64,000 nt of DNA from Mesorhizobium sp. CU3 (GCF_006442965.1 NZ_VFWX01000004.1:124001-188000), one strand, 5' to 3'; counted from the first letter of the stretch, positions 1-8,648 are shown. Notes: generated by a model from the letters alone, not told the origin. A program made the numbers and translations.

Positions 1-118
1 GCTGTCCCGGCGCAAGATCGCCGGCCTCGATCTGCGCGGCAAACTTGTCCACCAGCTCGCCCCTCAGATTGGGGGACTGGCGAATGGCGCCGAACATTGC
101 TCCCTCGCGATCCGTCAT
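1..118 (-). CDS. GntR-family transcriptional regulator, N-terminal fragment (cut by window edge)
   Basis: The reverse strand reads from an ATG at 118 to the window edge without a stop (39 codons). The peptide starts MTDREGAMFGAIRQ and ends in QIEAGDLAPGQ, which is the usual entry to a GntR winged helix (a helix followed by an I..G.L.PG turn before LP.E). A second ATG at 97 would give a shorter start. The gene is divergent from the dehydrogenase starting at 280, so it is a likely local regulator of that gene. The effector domain lies outside the window, so the subfamily cannot be told. Confidence 0.7.
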   Translation of the reverse strand, partial: MTDREGAMFGAIRQSPNLRGELVDKFAAQIEAGDLAPGQ

Positions 119-195
119 CGGAAAACCGGCCCCTTAAATCGATTCTTGCGCCAAGGATCGCACCGCTTGGTTGCAACGGCAATCCTTCGTCTCCA

Positions 196-244
196 ATGCA
201 TGCCGCCCGGAAGTGCGCAGCGGTTCCGGGACAACGGCATGCAT
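196..244 (+). promoter_or_regulatory. Long bulged hairpin in the divergent leader upstream of the dehydrogenase
   Basis: Arms ATGCATGCCG (196-205) and CGGCATGCAT (235-244) are perfect reverse complements. Nested inside are CCCGGAA (206-212) and TTCCGGG (224-230), also perfect. The result is a 17-bp stem interrupted only by a four-base bulge (acaa, 231-234), with an 11-base loop. It ends 35 bases before the start codon at 280, ahead of the ribosome binding site. No T-run follows, so a simple terminator is unlikely. It may be an operator for the divergent GntR protein or a structured mRNA leader. Confidence 0.6.
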
Positions 245-279
245 CAAGGCAGAAACCCGAACAGCAAGGGAAGACCAAC

Positions 280-1185
280 ATGAAGCAGCAAATCGGCTTT
301 ATCGGCCTCGGCGCCATGGGCTCGGGCATGGCGGCCAACCTTTTGGCCAAGGGCTGGCCGCTGACGGTCTGGGCGCACCGCAACCAGGAGGCCGCGCTCA
401 AACTGGTCGATGCCGGCGCCCGCCAGGCGGCGACGCCACGCGCGCTCGCCGAAAGCTGCGACATCGTTCTCCTCTGCGTGACCGGCTCGCCGCAAGTGGA
501 AGCGGTGGTGAAGGGTCCTGATGGCCTTGCCTCCGCCGGCAAGTCGCTGCTGATCATCGACTGCTCGACCTCCAACCCGTCCTCGACGATCTCGCTAGCC
601 GCCGAGCTTGCTGCCCAGGGCGTGGCGCTGATCGACGCGCCGCTGGCGCGCACGCCCAAGGAAGCCGCCGAAGGCAAGCTCGACGTCATGGTCGGCGGCG
701 CGGCGGAAGCGGTCGCTCGCGCGCGGCCGGTGCTCGAGGCCTTCGCCGCGCGCATCGTCCACACCGGCCCGACCGGCAGCGGCCACACCATGAAGCTCCT
801 CAACAATTTCATCTCGATGGGCTATTCCGCGATCTATTCCGAGGCGCTGACGCTCGGCGCCAAGGCCGGGCTGACGCCGCAGGTCTTCAACAGCGTGATC
901 TCAGGCAGCCGCATGGATTGCGGCTTCTACCAGGCCTTCTTCGACTTCGTGCTCAACCGCAACGAAAACGCCCAGCGCTTCGCCATCGCCAACGCGCTGA
1001 AGGACATGACCTACCTCGCCTCCTTCGCCCAGGCCGCAGGAGTGGCCAATCCGGTGGGCGCCGTGGTGCGCAACGGCTTTGCCACGGCGGTGGCTACGGG
1101 GCATGGCGAAAAATTCGTGCCGGCGCTGTCGGATATTGTGGCGGGGTTGAATGGGGTGTCGCTGGCGGAGCCCCCAGGAGAATAA
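280..1185 (+). CDS. NAD(P)-dependent beta-hydroxyacid dehydrogenase (3-hydroxyisobutyrate dehydrogenase family)
   Basis: A 301-residue cytosolic enzyme of the family that oxidises beta-hydroxyacids such as 3-hydroxyisobutyrate or reduces tartronate semialdehyde. The Rossmann fingerprint GFIGLGAMGSGMAANL covers residues 6-21, and the catalytic lysine is K172 in GHTMKLLNNF. The substrate loop, usually DAPVSGG, reads DAPLARTPKEA (119-129), so this is not a textbook 3-hydroxyisobutyrate or tartronate enzyme and the substrate is open. The ATG at 280 is preferred to the in-frame start at 97 because AAGGGAAG lies just upstream and the fingerprint then sits at the N-terminus. It is divergent from a GntR gene and convergent, 18 bp apart, with the orphan at 1204-1890. 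Confidence 0.88.
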   Translation: MKQQIGFIGLGAMGSGMAANLLAKGWPLTVWAHRNQEAALKLVDAGARQAATPRALAESCDIVLLCVTGSPQVEAVVKGPDGLASAGKSLLIIDCSTSNPSSTISLAAELAAQGVALIDAPLARTPKEAAEGKLDVMVGGAAEAVARARPVLEAFAARIVHTGPTGSGHTMKLLNNFISMGYSAIYSEALTLGAKAGLTPQVFNSVISGSRMDCGFYQAFFDFVLNRNENAQRFAIANALKDMTYLASFAQAAGVANPVGAVVRNGFATAVATGHGEKFVPALSDIVAGLNGVSLAEPPGE

Positions 1186-1203
1186 CGCAGGGGGTAGTAC
1201 GCC

Positions 1204-1890
1204 CTATTGTTTCTGTGCTTGATCTTCTGGAAGAAGATAACCCTCAAGGGTTTGCCGAAAATCCGTCAAATCCTTTGCGAGGCTTACGGCGTCATTTGTA
1301 GCGGCGGCGATACGTTTGGGAGTAAAAGAATACTTCGTTCGAACTTTCTGATTCTTAGGATCGTTAAACTCCTTTTGCAGTCTATGATCGTCCGGTTGCA
1401 CTATCCGAAGCAGGTGCGACCCCACTCGCACGTCGCCCTTGTACACCCAAAAGAACAGCTCCAGACACCAGTGGCCGTGAACTATCACGTTGCGCTTTGA
1501 GTTCAATTTCGAAGTGCGTTCCATCAACGCGACGAGGGCGGCGATTCCCTCATCAGTCAACTTCAATGTTCCAAGACCGTTTACAGCGTCGATAACCTGC
1601 TTCATGCCCATCTTGGAAAATACTGTCCAACTCGATTGGATATCAGTCTTGCCTAAGAGTGCGTTGAAGAGGAACGCCAGGTTAGTTTCCACGCGGCCCC
1701 AGTCACCAACGAACTCACCCAATATGGTGTAATGGTCACGCGTTTTGGGCATAAAATCGGGGATGTAGATTTTGCCATCCTCGCGGAGTGGGTCTGGTTT
1801 GGTCGGATCTGCGTTAGGTAGTATAACTTCGAGATTATGCGGCAATGTATCCCGCATGACGAAACGAATGGAATAGGGGCCAAGGGCCAT
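1204..1890 (-). CDS. Orphan hypothetical protein with a HEPN-type RNxxxH motif
   Basis: A 228-residue protein I do not recognise by family. Residues 133-138 read R-N-V-I-V-H, an exact match to the R-x4-H signature of HEPN ribonuclease domains, with the preferred N after R. It lies at the end of a predicted helix and is preceded by a helix with W64, E68 and a leucine face (WGRVETNLAFLFNALLG). No signal peptide or membrane segment is visible. Composition differs from the flanks: bases 1321-1380 are 21/60 G+C against about 65% around. ATG 1890 is chosen; an in-frame TTG at 1902 is possible. No nucleotidyltransferase partner lies next to it, and 1891-2136 upstream holds no other gene I can support. 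The function as an RNase is inference from one motif. Confidence 0.6.
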   Translation of the reverse strand: MALGPYSIRFVMRDTLPHNLEVILPNADPTKPDPLREDGKIYIPDFMPKTRDHYTILGEFVGDWGRVETNLAFLFNALLGKTDIQSSWTVFSKMGMKQVIDAVNGLGTLKLTDEGIAALVALMERTSKLNSKRNVIVHGHWCLELFFWVYKGDVRVGSHLLRIVQPDDHRLQKEFNDPKNQKVRTKYSFTPKRIAAATNDAVSLAKDLTDFRQTLEGYLLPEDQAQKQ

Positions 1891-2136
1891 GCTGATATCC
1901 AAAAACAGACGACGGCAAAAGACTCAATAACACGCTCAAGTGAATGCTCGAAACGCCGGCAAGTCCAGACACACCATTGGTGCGGCTTCAACGAGTCAGC
2001 TGAAAAAAGGCAAAGCACACTACATCGAAGCAATACACCTTCGCACAGTTCGGGGATCGCCTATGCCAATCCACCGGTAGAAGGCATTGCTGCGAAGCAT
2101 ATGAACGAGCCGGTGCCAGCAGCACGGGTAATTGCC

Positions 2137-2922
2137 CTACCCCGCCGCCTGCCCCCGCACGGCCTTCCGCAGCCTCGAATGCCGCGCCGGTGATGCCGGC
2201 TTCGCCGAGGCCTCGCCTCCCGGCAACCCCACGCGCGAAGCCGCACCCGCCAGATGCCGCGTCATGGCCGCGCTCGCGCCCTTTGCGTCGCCGGCCTTGA
2301 TCGCCGCCAGGATGCGCTCGTGCTCGCCCAGCGTCGTACGCGCCATGTCGTCGGACTTCTGCTGGTTGCCGGCGGCCAGGATGCTTTCGCGCACCCGCTC
2401 CGAGACGAAGACGAGGAACTGGCCCATATAGGGGTTCTGCGTCGCCTCGGCGACGGCGCGGTGGAAGCCGAGGTCGTTCTTCAGCCAGGCGACGCTGCCA
2501 TAGGGCGCGGTGCGCATCCCGTCGAGCGCCTCTTCCATCGCCGCGATGTCGGCATCGGAGCGGCGGGCGGCGGCGAGTGCTGCGATCTGCACCTCCAGCA
2601 TGCCGCGCAGCTCGAACAGGTTGCGGAAGGAATCCGCCCGCTGCAAGGTCTCATAGTCGATCGTCAGCACCGTGGCGTTGGTCGCGTCGGCGACGAAGGC
2701 GCCCCTGCCCTGCTGCGACCAGATCCGGCCTTCGGAGCGCAGCCTGGCGATCGCCTCGCGCACCACGTTGCGGCTGACTCCGAACGTGGTCGCCAGCGCC
2801 TGCTCGGTCGGCAGCTGATCGCCGGGCTTCAGCCGCCCCTGCGCGATCTCGCGCGAGATGGAACTTGCCACCAGGGTGGAGAGGTGCGGGCCGCGATTGA
2901 CCTTGTCGAGCTTCAGCGTCAT
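2137..2922 (-). CDS. GntR/FadR (FCD) transcriptional regulator
   Basis: A 261-residue repressor-type protein. The N-terminal winged helix (about 15-78) contains the GDQLPTEQALATTFGVSRNVVREAIARLRSEG core. The C-terminal FCD ligand domain carries a complete candidate metal or acid site: D150, H154 (LGFH), H201 (EHER) and H223 (MTRHL). It follows the FAD dehydrogenase on the same strand with 3 bp between stop and start, so the two are co-transcribed. Ligands of FCD regulators are usually organic acids, which suits a 2-hydroxyacid or its sugar precursor. Candidate operators lie at 4416-4434 and 9825-9835. Confidence 0.92.
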   Translation of the reverse strand: MTLKLDKVNRGPHLSTLVASSISREIAQGRLKPGDQLPTEQALATTFGVSRNVVREAIARLRSEGRIWSQQGRGAFVADATNATVLTIDYETLQRADSFRNLFELRGMLEVQIAALAAARRSDADIAAMEEALDGMRTAPYGSVAWLKNDLGFHRAVAEATQNPYMGQFLVFVSERVRESILAAGNQQKSDDMARTTLGEHERILAAIKAGDAKGASAAMTRHLAGAASRVGLPGGEASAKPASPARHSRLRKAVRGQAAG

Positions 2923-2925
2923 CGC

Positions 2926-4368
2926 TCACCTATAGTCGAGCGCGGATGCGGACGCCAGAATGCGGCCGTCGCTTAAGATGTGGCGCGGGTCGAATGCGTC
3001 CTTGATGCCGGCCGCGAGATCGAGCGTCACCGGGTCGATGCGGTTGAGGAAAGCCCGCTGCTTGACCCGGCCGATGCCGTGCTCGGCGCTGATCGAGCCG
3101 CCATAGCGGTCGACGACGGCGAAAATCTCGGCTTCCGCCTCTTCGAACAGATGCTCGATCGCCTCGGCCTCCATGCCTTCCGGCGGCACGACGTTGAGAT
3201 GGATGTTGCCGTCGCCGACATGGCCGTAGGTGACGGGCAGCGCATCGGGCCTCGCCCGCTCCAGCTCGAACAGCGCGTCGGTGACGAAATCGGCAAGCTT
3301 CGAGATCGGCACCGAGACGTCGGTGCGCAGGTAGCGGCCGCCGCGGCCCTGCCGCTCGACCATGATCTCGCGATAGAGCCACAGCCGCTCGCCCTGCGCC
3401 CTTGTCGAAGCGATGATGCCGTCCTCGACAACGTCCTCGACGCCGCCGAGAAAGCTCAAAAGCATGTTCCTGAGGTCGATCAGCCCGCCGGACGAAACCT
3501 CGATCAGCACATAGGCCGGGTATGGCTTGCTGAGCGGTTCGGGAAAATCCTTGTTCTCGCGCATGGTGATCTCGATGCCACCGCGCAGGATCAGTTCGAA
3601 GGCGGTGAGCAGGTCGCTGCAATCGCGCCGGGCGCGGGCATAGAGCGCCATGGCGTCCTCGACCGAGCGTAGGCCGACAAGCGCCGTCTCGATCTGCGTC
3701 GGCCTGGGAAAGAGCTTCAGCGCCGCGGCGGTGACGATGCCGAGCGTGCCTTCCGAGCCGATGAAGACCTGCTTCAAGTCGTAGCCGCGATTGTCCTTGC
3801 GCAGCACTTTCAGCCCGTTCCAGATGCGACCGTCGGCCAGCACGACTTCGAGGCCGAGCACCAGGTCGCGCGTCATGCCGTAGCGCAAAACGTTGAAGCC
3901 GCCGGCATTGGTGGCGACATTGCCGCCGATGCGGCAGCTGCCTTGCGCGCCGAAGGTGATCGGCAGGATGCAGTCGCTCTCCTCCGCCGCGCGCTTGGCG
4001 TCCTCGAGGATACAGCCGGCCTCGACCACCATGGCGAAGTCGATCGGGCTGATCGAGCGGATCCGGTTCATCCGCTCCAGCGAGACGACCACCTCGTTGC
4101 CGTCGGAAGCTACCGCCGCGCCGACAAGGCCGGTCAGCCCGCCCTGGGGCACGACGGGGATGCGCTCGGCATGGCAGTGCTTGAGCAGCGCCGACATCTC
4201 TCCCACCGAGCGCGGCCGCGCCACCGCCAGCGGCCGTCCATAATGGTCGCCCGACCAGTCGCGGCTGTAGCGCGCCAGGTCTTGCGGCTCGGTCAGCAGC
4301 CCGCCATCCGGCAGCACGCCGGCCAGGGCGGCGATCAGCGATGCGGAATTGGGCGGCACGGCATTCAT
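2926..4368 (-). CDS. FAD-linked 2-hydroxyacid dehydrogenase (GlcD / D-2-hydroxyglutarate dehydrogenase-like)
   Basis: A 480-residue flavoprotein of the VAO/GlcD family, which oxidises D-lactate, glycolate or D-2-hydroxyglutarate and passes electrons to a carrier. The FAD-binding half shows PQGGLTGLVG (74-83) and IGGNVATNAGG (147-157). The C-terminal oxidase half shows GHVGDGNIHLNV (382-393), the metal and substrate region, and AEHGIG (428-433). No signal peptide is present. It is first in a two-gene operon with the GntR gene and is divergent from the glyoxalase at 4531. Pairing with a glyoxalase hints at methylglyoxal or D-lactate chemistry, but the substrate is not shown by sequence alone. 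Confidence 0.88.
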   Translation of the reverse strand: MNAVPPNSASLIAALAGVLPDGGLLTEPQDLARYSRDWSGDHYGRPLAVARPRSVGEMSALLKHCHAERIPVVPQGGLTGLVGAAVASDGNEVVVSLERMNRIRSISPIDFAMVVEAGCILEDAKRAAEESDCILPITFGAQGSCRIGGNVATNAGGFNVLRYGMTRDLVLGLEVVLADGRIWNGLKVLRKDNRGYDLKQVFIGSEGTLGIVTAAALKLFPRPTQIETALVGLRSVEDAMALYARARRDCSDLLTAFELILRGGIEITMRENKDFPEPLSKPYPAYVLIEVSSGGLIDLRNMLLSFLGGVEDVVEDGIIASTRAQGERLWLYREIMVERQGRGGRYLRTDVSVPISKLADFVTDALFELERARPDALPVTYGHVGDGNIHLNVVPPEGMEAEAIEHLFEEAEAEIFAVVDRYGGSISAEHGIGRVKQRAFLNRIDPVTLDLAAGIKDAFDPRHILSDGRILASASALDYR

Positions 4369-4415
4369 GAACTGAACCTGGGACCTTCCTTAAAACGACT
4401 GGACAACCACCAATC

Positions 4416-4434
4416 TTGTCGTGTTATCATACAA
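4416..4434. promoter_or_regulatory. Candidate FCD-regulator operator in the divergent 4.4-4.5 kb promoter
   Basis: An imperfect inverted repeat, TTGTCGT then seven bases then ATACAA, in an AT-rich stretch between the FAD dehydrogenase (start 4368) and the glyoxalase (start 4531). It shares TTGTCGT and TACAA halves with the site at 9825-9835, though the spacing differs. It is a weak candidate for the GntR protein encoded at 2137-2922. Confidence 0.35.
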
Positions 4435-4530
4435 CCCTGATTGAGAACATCAAGCGACGTCATGGTTCCCGCCAACCGTTTGATGTGGATGGTCAGAACG
4501 GCAAATCACCCGATACGGAGGACTTTCCCA

Positions 4531-4944
4531 ATGAGCGACGCTCCAGGCTTTCGCTATATGCACACCATGATCAGGGTGCTCGACCTCGACAAATCGATCG
4601 CCTTCTACACCGAGGTGCTCGGCATGACCCTGCTGCGCCGCGACGATTATCCCGGCGGCAAGTTCACCAACGCCTTTGTCGGTTACGGGCCGGAGGACAA
4701 GGAAGCGGTCGTCGAGCTGACGCTGAACTGGGGCCGCGAGGAACCCTATGAGGTCGGCACCGGCTTCGGCCATCTGGCGCTTGGCGTGAACGACATCTAC
4801 GCCGTCTGCGCCGAACTCGAGAAGCGCGGCGCCAAGATCCCGCGCAAGCCCGGACCGATGCAGCACGGCACCACCCACATCGCCTTCGTCGAGGATCCGG
4901 ACGGCTACAAGATCGAGCTGATCGGTCTCGACACCATGCAGTAG
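4531..4944 (+). CDS. gloA: Lactoylglutathione lyase (glyoxalase I)
   Basis: A 137-residue VOC-fold metalloenzyme that isomerises the methylglyoxal-glutathione hemithioacetal to S-lactoylglutathione. The four metal ligands of the short bacterial GloA type are all present: H11 (YMHTMIRV), E62 (VVELT), H81 (FGHLAL) and E129 (KIELI). The length matches the bacterial nickel class. The ATG at 4531 follows CGGAGGAC at 4516-4523; upstream in-frame starts lack such a site and would add an unconserved tail. It is divergent from the 2-hydroxyacid dehydrogenase, so both may detoxify or use products of the sugar taken up by the transporter at 5-9.7 kb. Confidence 0.93.
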   Translation: MSDAPGFRYMHTMIRVLDLDKSIAFYTEVLGMTLLRRDDYPGGKFTNAFVGYGPEDKEAVVELTLNWGREEPYEVGTGFGHLALGVNDIYAVCAELEKRGAKIPRKPGPMQHGTTHIAFVEDPDGYKIELIGLDTMQ

Positions 4945-5027
4945 TCCCAGACTGGACCGCACCGGCTTCGCGCCGATGCGGTCCCCTCGCGGCCGCGTTT
5001 GCCTGGGAGGCGATGCGGATGGGTTCG

Positions 5028-5996
5028 TCACTTGATGACCGCGATCTTGCTGCGGTCGATGGTGATGGCGACGGCGGCGATGAGCACCGCCCCGAACACC
5101 ATGTTTTCCAGAAAAATGTTGACGCCGACGAAGGTCATGCCGATGCGCACGATCGAGATGATCAGCGCGCCGACCGCCGTGCGTGCCACCCCGCCGAGAC
5201 CGCCGGTGATGGCGGTGCCGCCGACTATGACGGCGGCGATGGCCGGCAACAGCAGCTGATTGGCCAGAACCGGCGAGCCGCTCGACAGCCTGGCCGCCAG
5301 CACGACGCCGGCGATGGCCGCCAGCATGCCCGACGCGGCGAAGGCGATGATCTTGGTGCGGTCGACATTGATGCCCGCAGCCCAGGCCGCCGGCTCACCG
5401 GCGCCGACCGCGATCGCCTGACGGCCGAAGCGCGTGTAGCGCAGCGCCAGGAAGGCGGCGATGCCAATGACAGCCGAAATCAACACCACCATCGGCAGGC
5501 CGAAAACCGTGGCGTTGATCCACGCGGTTTTTTCTCGGCCCGCCTCCTCGATGGTGATGGCGCGGCCGTTGGAGACCCACAGCGCGAGACCCGTAACCAC
5601 GCCGCCGGTAGCCAGGGTCGCGACGAAGGACGGCACGCGCAGCTTCACATGCACGATGCCGCTGAGCAGTCCGAAGGCGAGGCCGGACAGGATCGCCACC
5701 GGAAAGGCGGCGAAACCGAGCGAGGGCAGCAATTGCGCCAGCATGACGCTCGCCAGCGAGGCCACCGCCTGGATCGACAGGTCGATGCCGCCGAGCAGGA
5801 TGGCGAAGGTGACCCCGGTGGCCAGGATGAACAGCACGGCGGTGTTGGCAAAGAGCAGCGCCAGCGTCTCGCCGGTCAGGAAGCCAGGCGCCGCGATCTC
5901 GATGATCAACAACAGCGCCACGAGCAGCACCAGCGGGATGGCGCCTTGCGTCCACTTGCCCTCGAAGACCTGCCTGATGGAAAAACCTTCGTTCAT
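5028..5996 (-). CDS. Sugar ABC transporter permease (RbsC family), second of two
   Basis: A 322-residue inner-membrane protein with the alternating hydrophobic segments of the BPD_transp_2 family. The typical ATGVTFAILLGGIDLSIQAVASL block lies near residues 58-80, and the last third has VIVGGTAITGGLGGVARTAVGA, the coupling loop towards the ATPase. It is the last gene of binding protein, permease 1, ATPase, permease 2, starting 4 bp after the ATPase stop. Two different permeases suggest a heterodimeric channel. The transported sugar is unknown. Confidence 0.92.
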   Translation of the reverse strand: MNEGFSIRQVFEGKWTQGAIPLVLLVALLLIIEIAAPGFLTGETLALLFANTAVLFILATGVTFAILLGGIDLSIQAVASLASVMLAQLLPSLGFAAFPVAILSGLAFGLLSGIVHVKLRVPSFVATLATGGVVTGLALWVSNGRAITIEEAGREKTAWINATVFGLPMVVLISAVIGIAAFLALRYTRFGRQAIAVGAGEPAAWAAGINVDRTKIIAFAASGMLAAIAGVVLAARLSSGSPVLANQLLLPAIAAVIVGGTAITGGLGGVARTAVGALIISIVRIGMTFVGVNIFLENMVFGAVLIAAVAITIDRSKIAVIK

Positions 5997-6000
5997 CGGC

Positions 6001-7503
6001 TCACACCATCGCTCGTAGCAATTCGACCTGATCCGGCTTGTTGCCCGGGCTGGCGTCGAAGCGCGCGGTGATCTCGCCGTCGCGCATCACCAGCACCTGG
6101 TGCGACAGGCCGATCGTCTCTTCCAGCGTGTCGGAGATCAGCAGGATCGCCACGCCTTGCGCCGAGAGATCGCGGACCAGCTCGTAGACCTCCTCCTTGG
6201 CGCCGACATCGAGGCCGCGCGTCGGATGGTCGAGCACCAGGATGCGCGAGCCAGCCGTCATCCAGCGCGCCAGCACCACCTTCTGCTGGTTGCCGCCGCT
6301 GAGCTTGCGGCAGGCGGCGTCGGGTCCGGGAGCCTTGATACTGAGTCGCTTGATCCAGTCGGCGGCAAGCCGCCGCTCCTTGCCGTAGTCGATGGCGCCG
6401 TTGCGCATGACGCTTGACAGATCGGCAAGTGAAATGTTCTCCGCGATCGACAGGAACATCACCAGGCCTTCCAGCCTTCGTTCGCGCGGCACATAGCCGA
6501 TACCCCGGCGTACCGCCGGTTCCGGCGAGCCGAAACGCACCGTGTCGCCGGCGATCTTCATCTCGCCGGTGTCATGCGGCAGGAAGCCGCCGATGGTGCG
6601 CGTCACCTCCTCGCGGCCGGAGCCGACGACGCCGGCAATGCCGACGATCTCGCCGGTGCGGATCGACAGATCGACGCCGTGATAGAAGCCGTTGGCGCCA
6701 AGCCCCTTGGCTTCGACCATGATCTTTTCGCCCGGCGGCTGCTGGCGCGCCTCGCGGTAATATTCGGCCTGCAGCCCGCGCCCGACCATGATTTCATGCA
6801 GCTCCGGCGCGGTAACTTCAGCCGCACGGTGTTCGGCCACGACGGCGCCGTCCTTCATCGTGTAGACGCGGTCGGAAATCGCCAGCACCTCGTCGAGGCG
6901 ATGCGAGACGAAAACGAAGCTGGCGCGGGATTTCAGCGAGCGCACCCGCGCGAACAGCACCTCGATATCGGCGGCGTTGAGCACCGAGGTCGGCTCGTCG
7001 AGCAGGATGAGCAGTGGACGCTCGACCATCTCCTCCAAAGTCAGCGCCTTGGCGAGCTCGACCATCTGGCGCGCCGCGAAGGTGAGTTCGGAGGTGCGCG
7101 CCGTGACGTCGATATCGACGCCGATCTTGGCGAGCTGCCGGCGCGCCGCGGCATTCATGGCGCGCCAGTTGACGAGCCCGAAGCGAGTGAAGCGGTCTTC
7201 CTCGCCGAGATAGATGTTTTCGGCGACGGTCAAATTGAGCACCAGCGACTGTTCCTGGAACACCATGCCGATGCCGTGCCTGGCCGCGTCGCGGGCGTTG
7301 CGCATGCGAAGCGGCTCGCCGTCCAACGTGAGCGAGCCGCCGTCCAACCGGTAGCCGCCGGCCAGCACCCGCATCAGCGTCGACTTGCCGGCGCCGTTCT
7401 CGCCGATCAGCCCGACCACTTCGTTAGGCCGCACCTCGATGGAGACGTCACGCAAGGCCTGGACGCCGGGGAAATTCTTGACGATGTTCGACGCCTGCAG
7501 CAT
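6001..7503 (-). CDS. Sugar ABC transporter ATPase, tandem domains (RbsA family)
   Basis: A 500-residue fused ATPase that powers import through the flanking permeases. Domain 1 has Walker A GENGAGKST (34-42) and LLILLDEPTSVL as Walker B; its signature is degenerate (LTFAARQ instead of LSGGQ). Domain 2 has the usual degenerate Walker A (GVVGSGREE), an intact LSGGNQQKV signature and ILVLDHPTRGLDVGA. The start is the ATG at 7503 (MLQASNIVKNFPG); the much longer upstream in-frame reading belongs to the permease region. It sits 5 bp after permease 1 and 4 bp before permease 2. Confidence 0.94.
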   Translation of the reverse strand: MLQASNIVKNFPGVQALRDVSIEVRPNEVVGLIGENGAGKSTLMRVLAGGYRLDGGSLTLDGEPLRMRNARDAARHGIGMVFQEQSLVLNLTVAENIYLGEEDRFTRFGLVNWRAMNAAARRQLAKIGVDIDVTARTSELTFAARQMVELAKALTLEEMVERPLLILLDEPTSVLNAADIEVLFARVRSLKSRASFVFVSHRLDEVLAISDRVYTMKDGAVVAEHRAAEVTAPELHEIMVGRGLQAEYYREARQQPPGEKIMVEAKGLGANGFYHGVDLSIRTGEIVGIAGVVGSGREEVTRTIGGFLPHDTGEMKIAGDTVRFGSPEPAVRRGIGYVPRERRLEGLVMFLSIAENISLADLSSVMRNGAIDYGKERRLAADWIKRLSIKAPGPDAACRKLSGGNQQKVVLARWMTAGSRILVLDHPTRGLDVGAKEEVYELVRDLSAQGVAILLISDTLEETIGLSHQVLVMRDGEITARFDASPGNKPDQVELLRAMV

Positions 7504-7508
7504 GGCGC

Positions 7509-8549
7509 TCACTTCACGATCTTCAGGCGGACGCGGTCGAGCGACAGCGCCACCGCGGCGATGATCATCAGGCCCTGCACCGTCTGCTGGATATAGGGCG
7601 AAATGCCGAGCAGGATCATGCCGTTGGCCAGAACCGTGACGATCAGCACGCCGATCAGCGTGTTGACGACGCCGCCCTCGCCGCCGGTCAGCGCCGTGCC
7701 GCCGACGACCACCGCCGTGACGGCCGCGAACAGCCTGCCGTCGCCGATGACGGCATGCGACTGGCCGAGTTGAGCGGCGGCAAGCACCCCGGCAATGCCG
7801 AAGAAGAAACCGGCCAGCGCGAACGCCGCGATGCGCACGCGGGTGACATTGACGCCGGAGAGCTTGGTCACGTCCTCGTCGCCGCCGATCGCCAGTATGT
7901 GGCGGCCGAGCCTGGTGTGATACTGGATGATGGCGGCCAGAGCGAAAGCACCGACCGCGACCCAGACCGCCAGCGGCAGGCCGAGGAAGCGGTGCAAGGC
8001 GAGGTCGCGGATCGAGGCGTCGTTGAGCCGGATGGCCGAGCCGCCCAGCATATAGACCGACAGGCCAAGCCCTATGAACCACATGCCGAGCGTCGCCATG
8101 AAGGAGGGGATGCGCAGCATCGTCTGCACCAGGCCGCTGATCAGGCCCATGACCGTGCCCGCGGCGATGGCCGCCAGCACCGCCCACCAGCCATAGTCGT
8201 TGCCGTTCGCGTCATTGGCGGCAAGCAGCACCACCACCATCGCCGACACCGACAGCGTGCCTTCGACCGAGAGGTCGATGCTGCCCATCAGGATGATGAA
8301 GGTCAGCCCCATGGCTAAAGTCAGCGGCACGGCAGCCGAGTTGGCGAGCCGCACCAGGTTGCGCAATTCGATGAAATTGGGATTGGCGATGGCGATCAGC
8401 ACGCACAGCACGATCAGCACCGCCAGCGGCGCCAGGCTGCGCCAGCGCCTGCCGCCGAACAGGGCGGCGATGCGGCCAGGGATCAATGTCATAAGCGTCG
8501 TCCGCTCGATGTCCGAAACGGACTTCAGGGGTTCTGTATCGATTGTCAA
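7509..8549 (-). CDS. Sugar ABC transporter permease (RbsC family), first of two
   Basis: A 346-residue membrane protein of the BPD_transp_2 family, with MGLTFIILMGSIDLSVEGTLSVSAM as the conserved early block and VVVGGTALTGGEGGVVNTLIGV as the cytoplasmic coupling region. The reading frame opens with TTG at 8549. The ATG at 8492 (MTLIPGRIAALFGG) would leave a more usual short cytosolic tail before the first helix, so the start is uncertain. It is separated from the binding-protein gene by about 100 bp containing a stem-loop. Confidence 0.9.
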   Translation of the reverse strand: MTIDTEPLKSVSDIERTTLMTLIPGRIAALFGGRRWRSLAPLAVLIVLCVLIAIANPNFIELRNLVRLANSAAVPLTLAMGLTFIILMGSIDLSVEGTLSVSAMVVVLLAANDANGNDYGWWAVLAAIAAGTVMGLISGLVQTMLRIPSFMATLGMWFIGLGLSVYMLGGSAIRLNDASIRDLALHRFLGLPLAVWVAVGAFALAAIIQYHTRLGRHILAIGGDEDVTKLSGVNVTRVRIAAFALAGFFFGIAGVLAAAQLGQSHAVIGDGRLFAAVTAVVVGGTALTGGEGGVVNTLIGVLIVTVLANGMILLGISPYIQQTVQGLMIIAAVALSLDRVRLKIVK

Positions 8550-8574
8550 GAAACCGCTTCCCGTCTGCTGGTGA

Positions 8575-8606
8575 CAGCCGCCGCGACAAGGGGATCGCGA
8601 CGGCTG
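8575..8606 (-). terminator. Stem-loop between binding-protein and permease genes (attenuator or mRNA stabiliser)
   Basis: CAGCCG-C-CGCGA pairs with TCGCG-A-CGGCTG, an 11-bp stem with one internal mismatch and a loop of about nine bases. It lies 43 bases past the binding-protein stop, without a T-run. Such hairpins often protect the upstream binding-protein message after processing or partial termination. Confidence 0.55.
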
Positions 8607-8648
8607 CGGGAGGAGCGGGCCACCAGGGAGCGGCAGCCCGCCTGACGG

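Noticed and set aside
1891..2136. Possible frameshifted N-terminal part of the orphan gene in another reverse frame
   Set aside because: No recognisable sequence or continuing motif, and the orphan has its own start; the reading is most likely non-coding.
7504..8187. N-terminal extension of the tandem ATPase frame
   Set aside because: The extension lies opposite in frame over the permease gene, has an arginine/histidine-rich shadow composition, and the domain begins right after the ATG at 7503.
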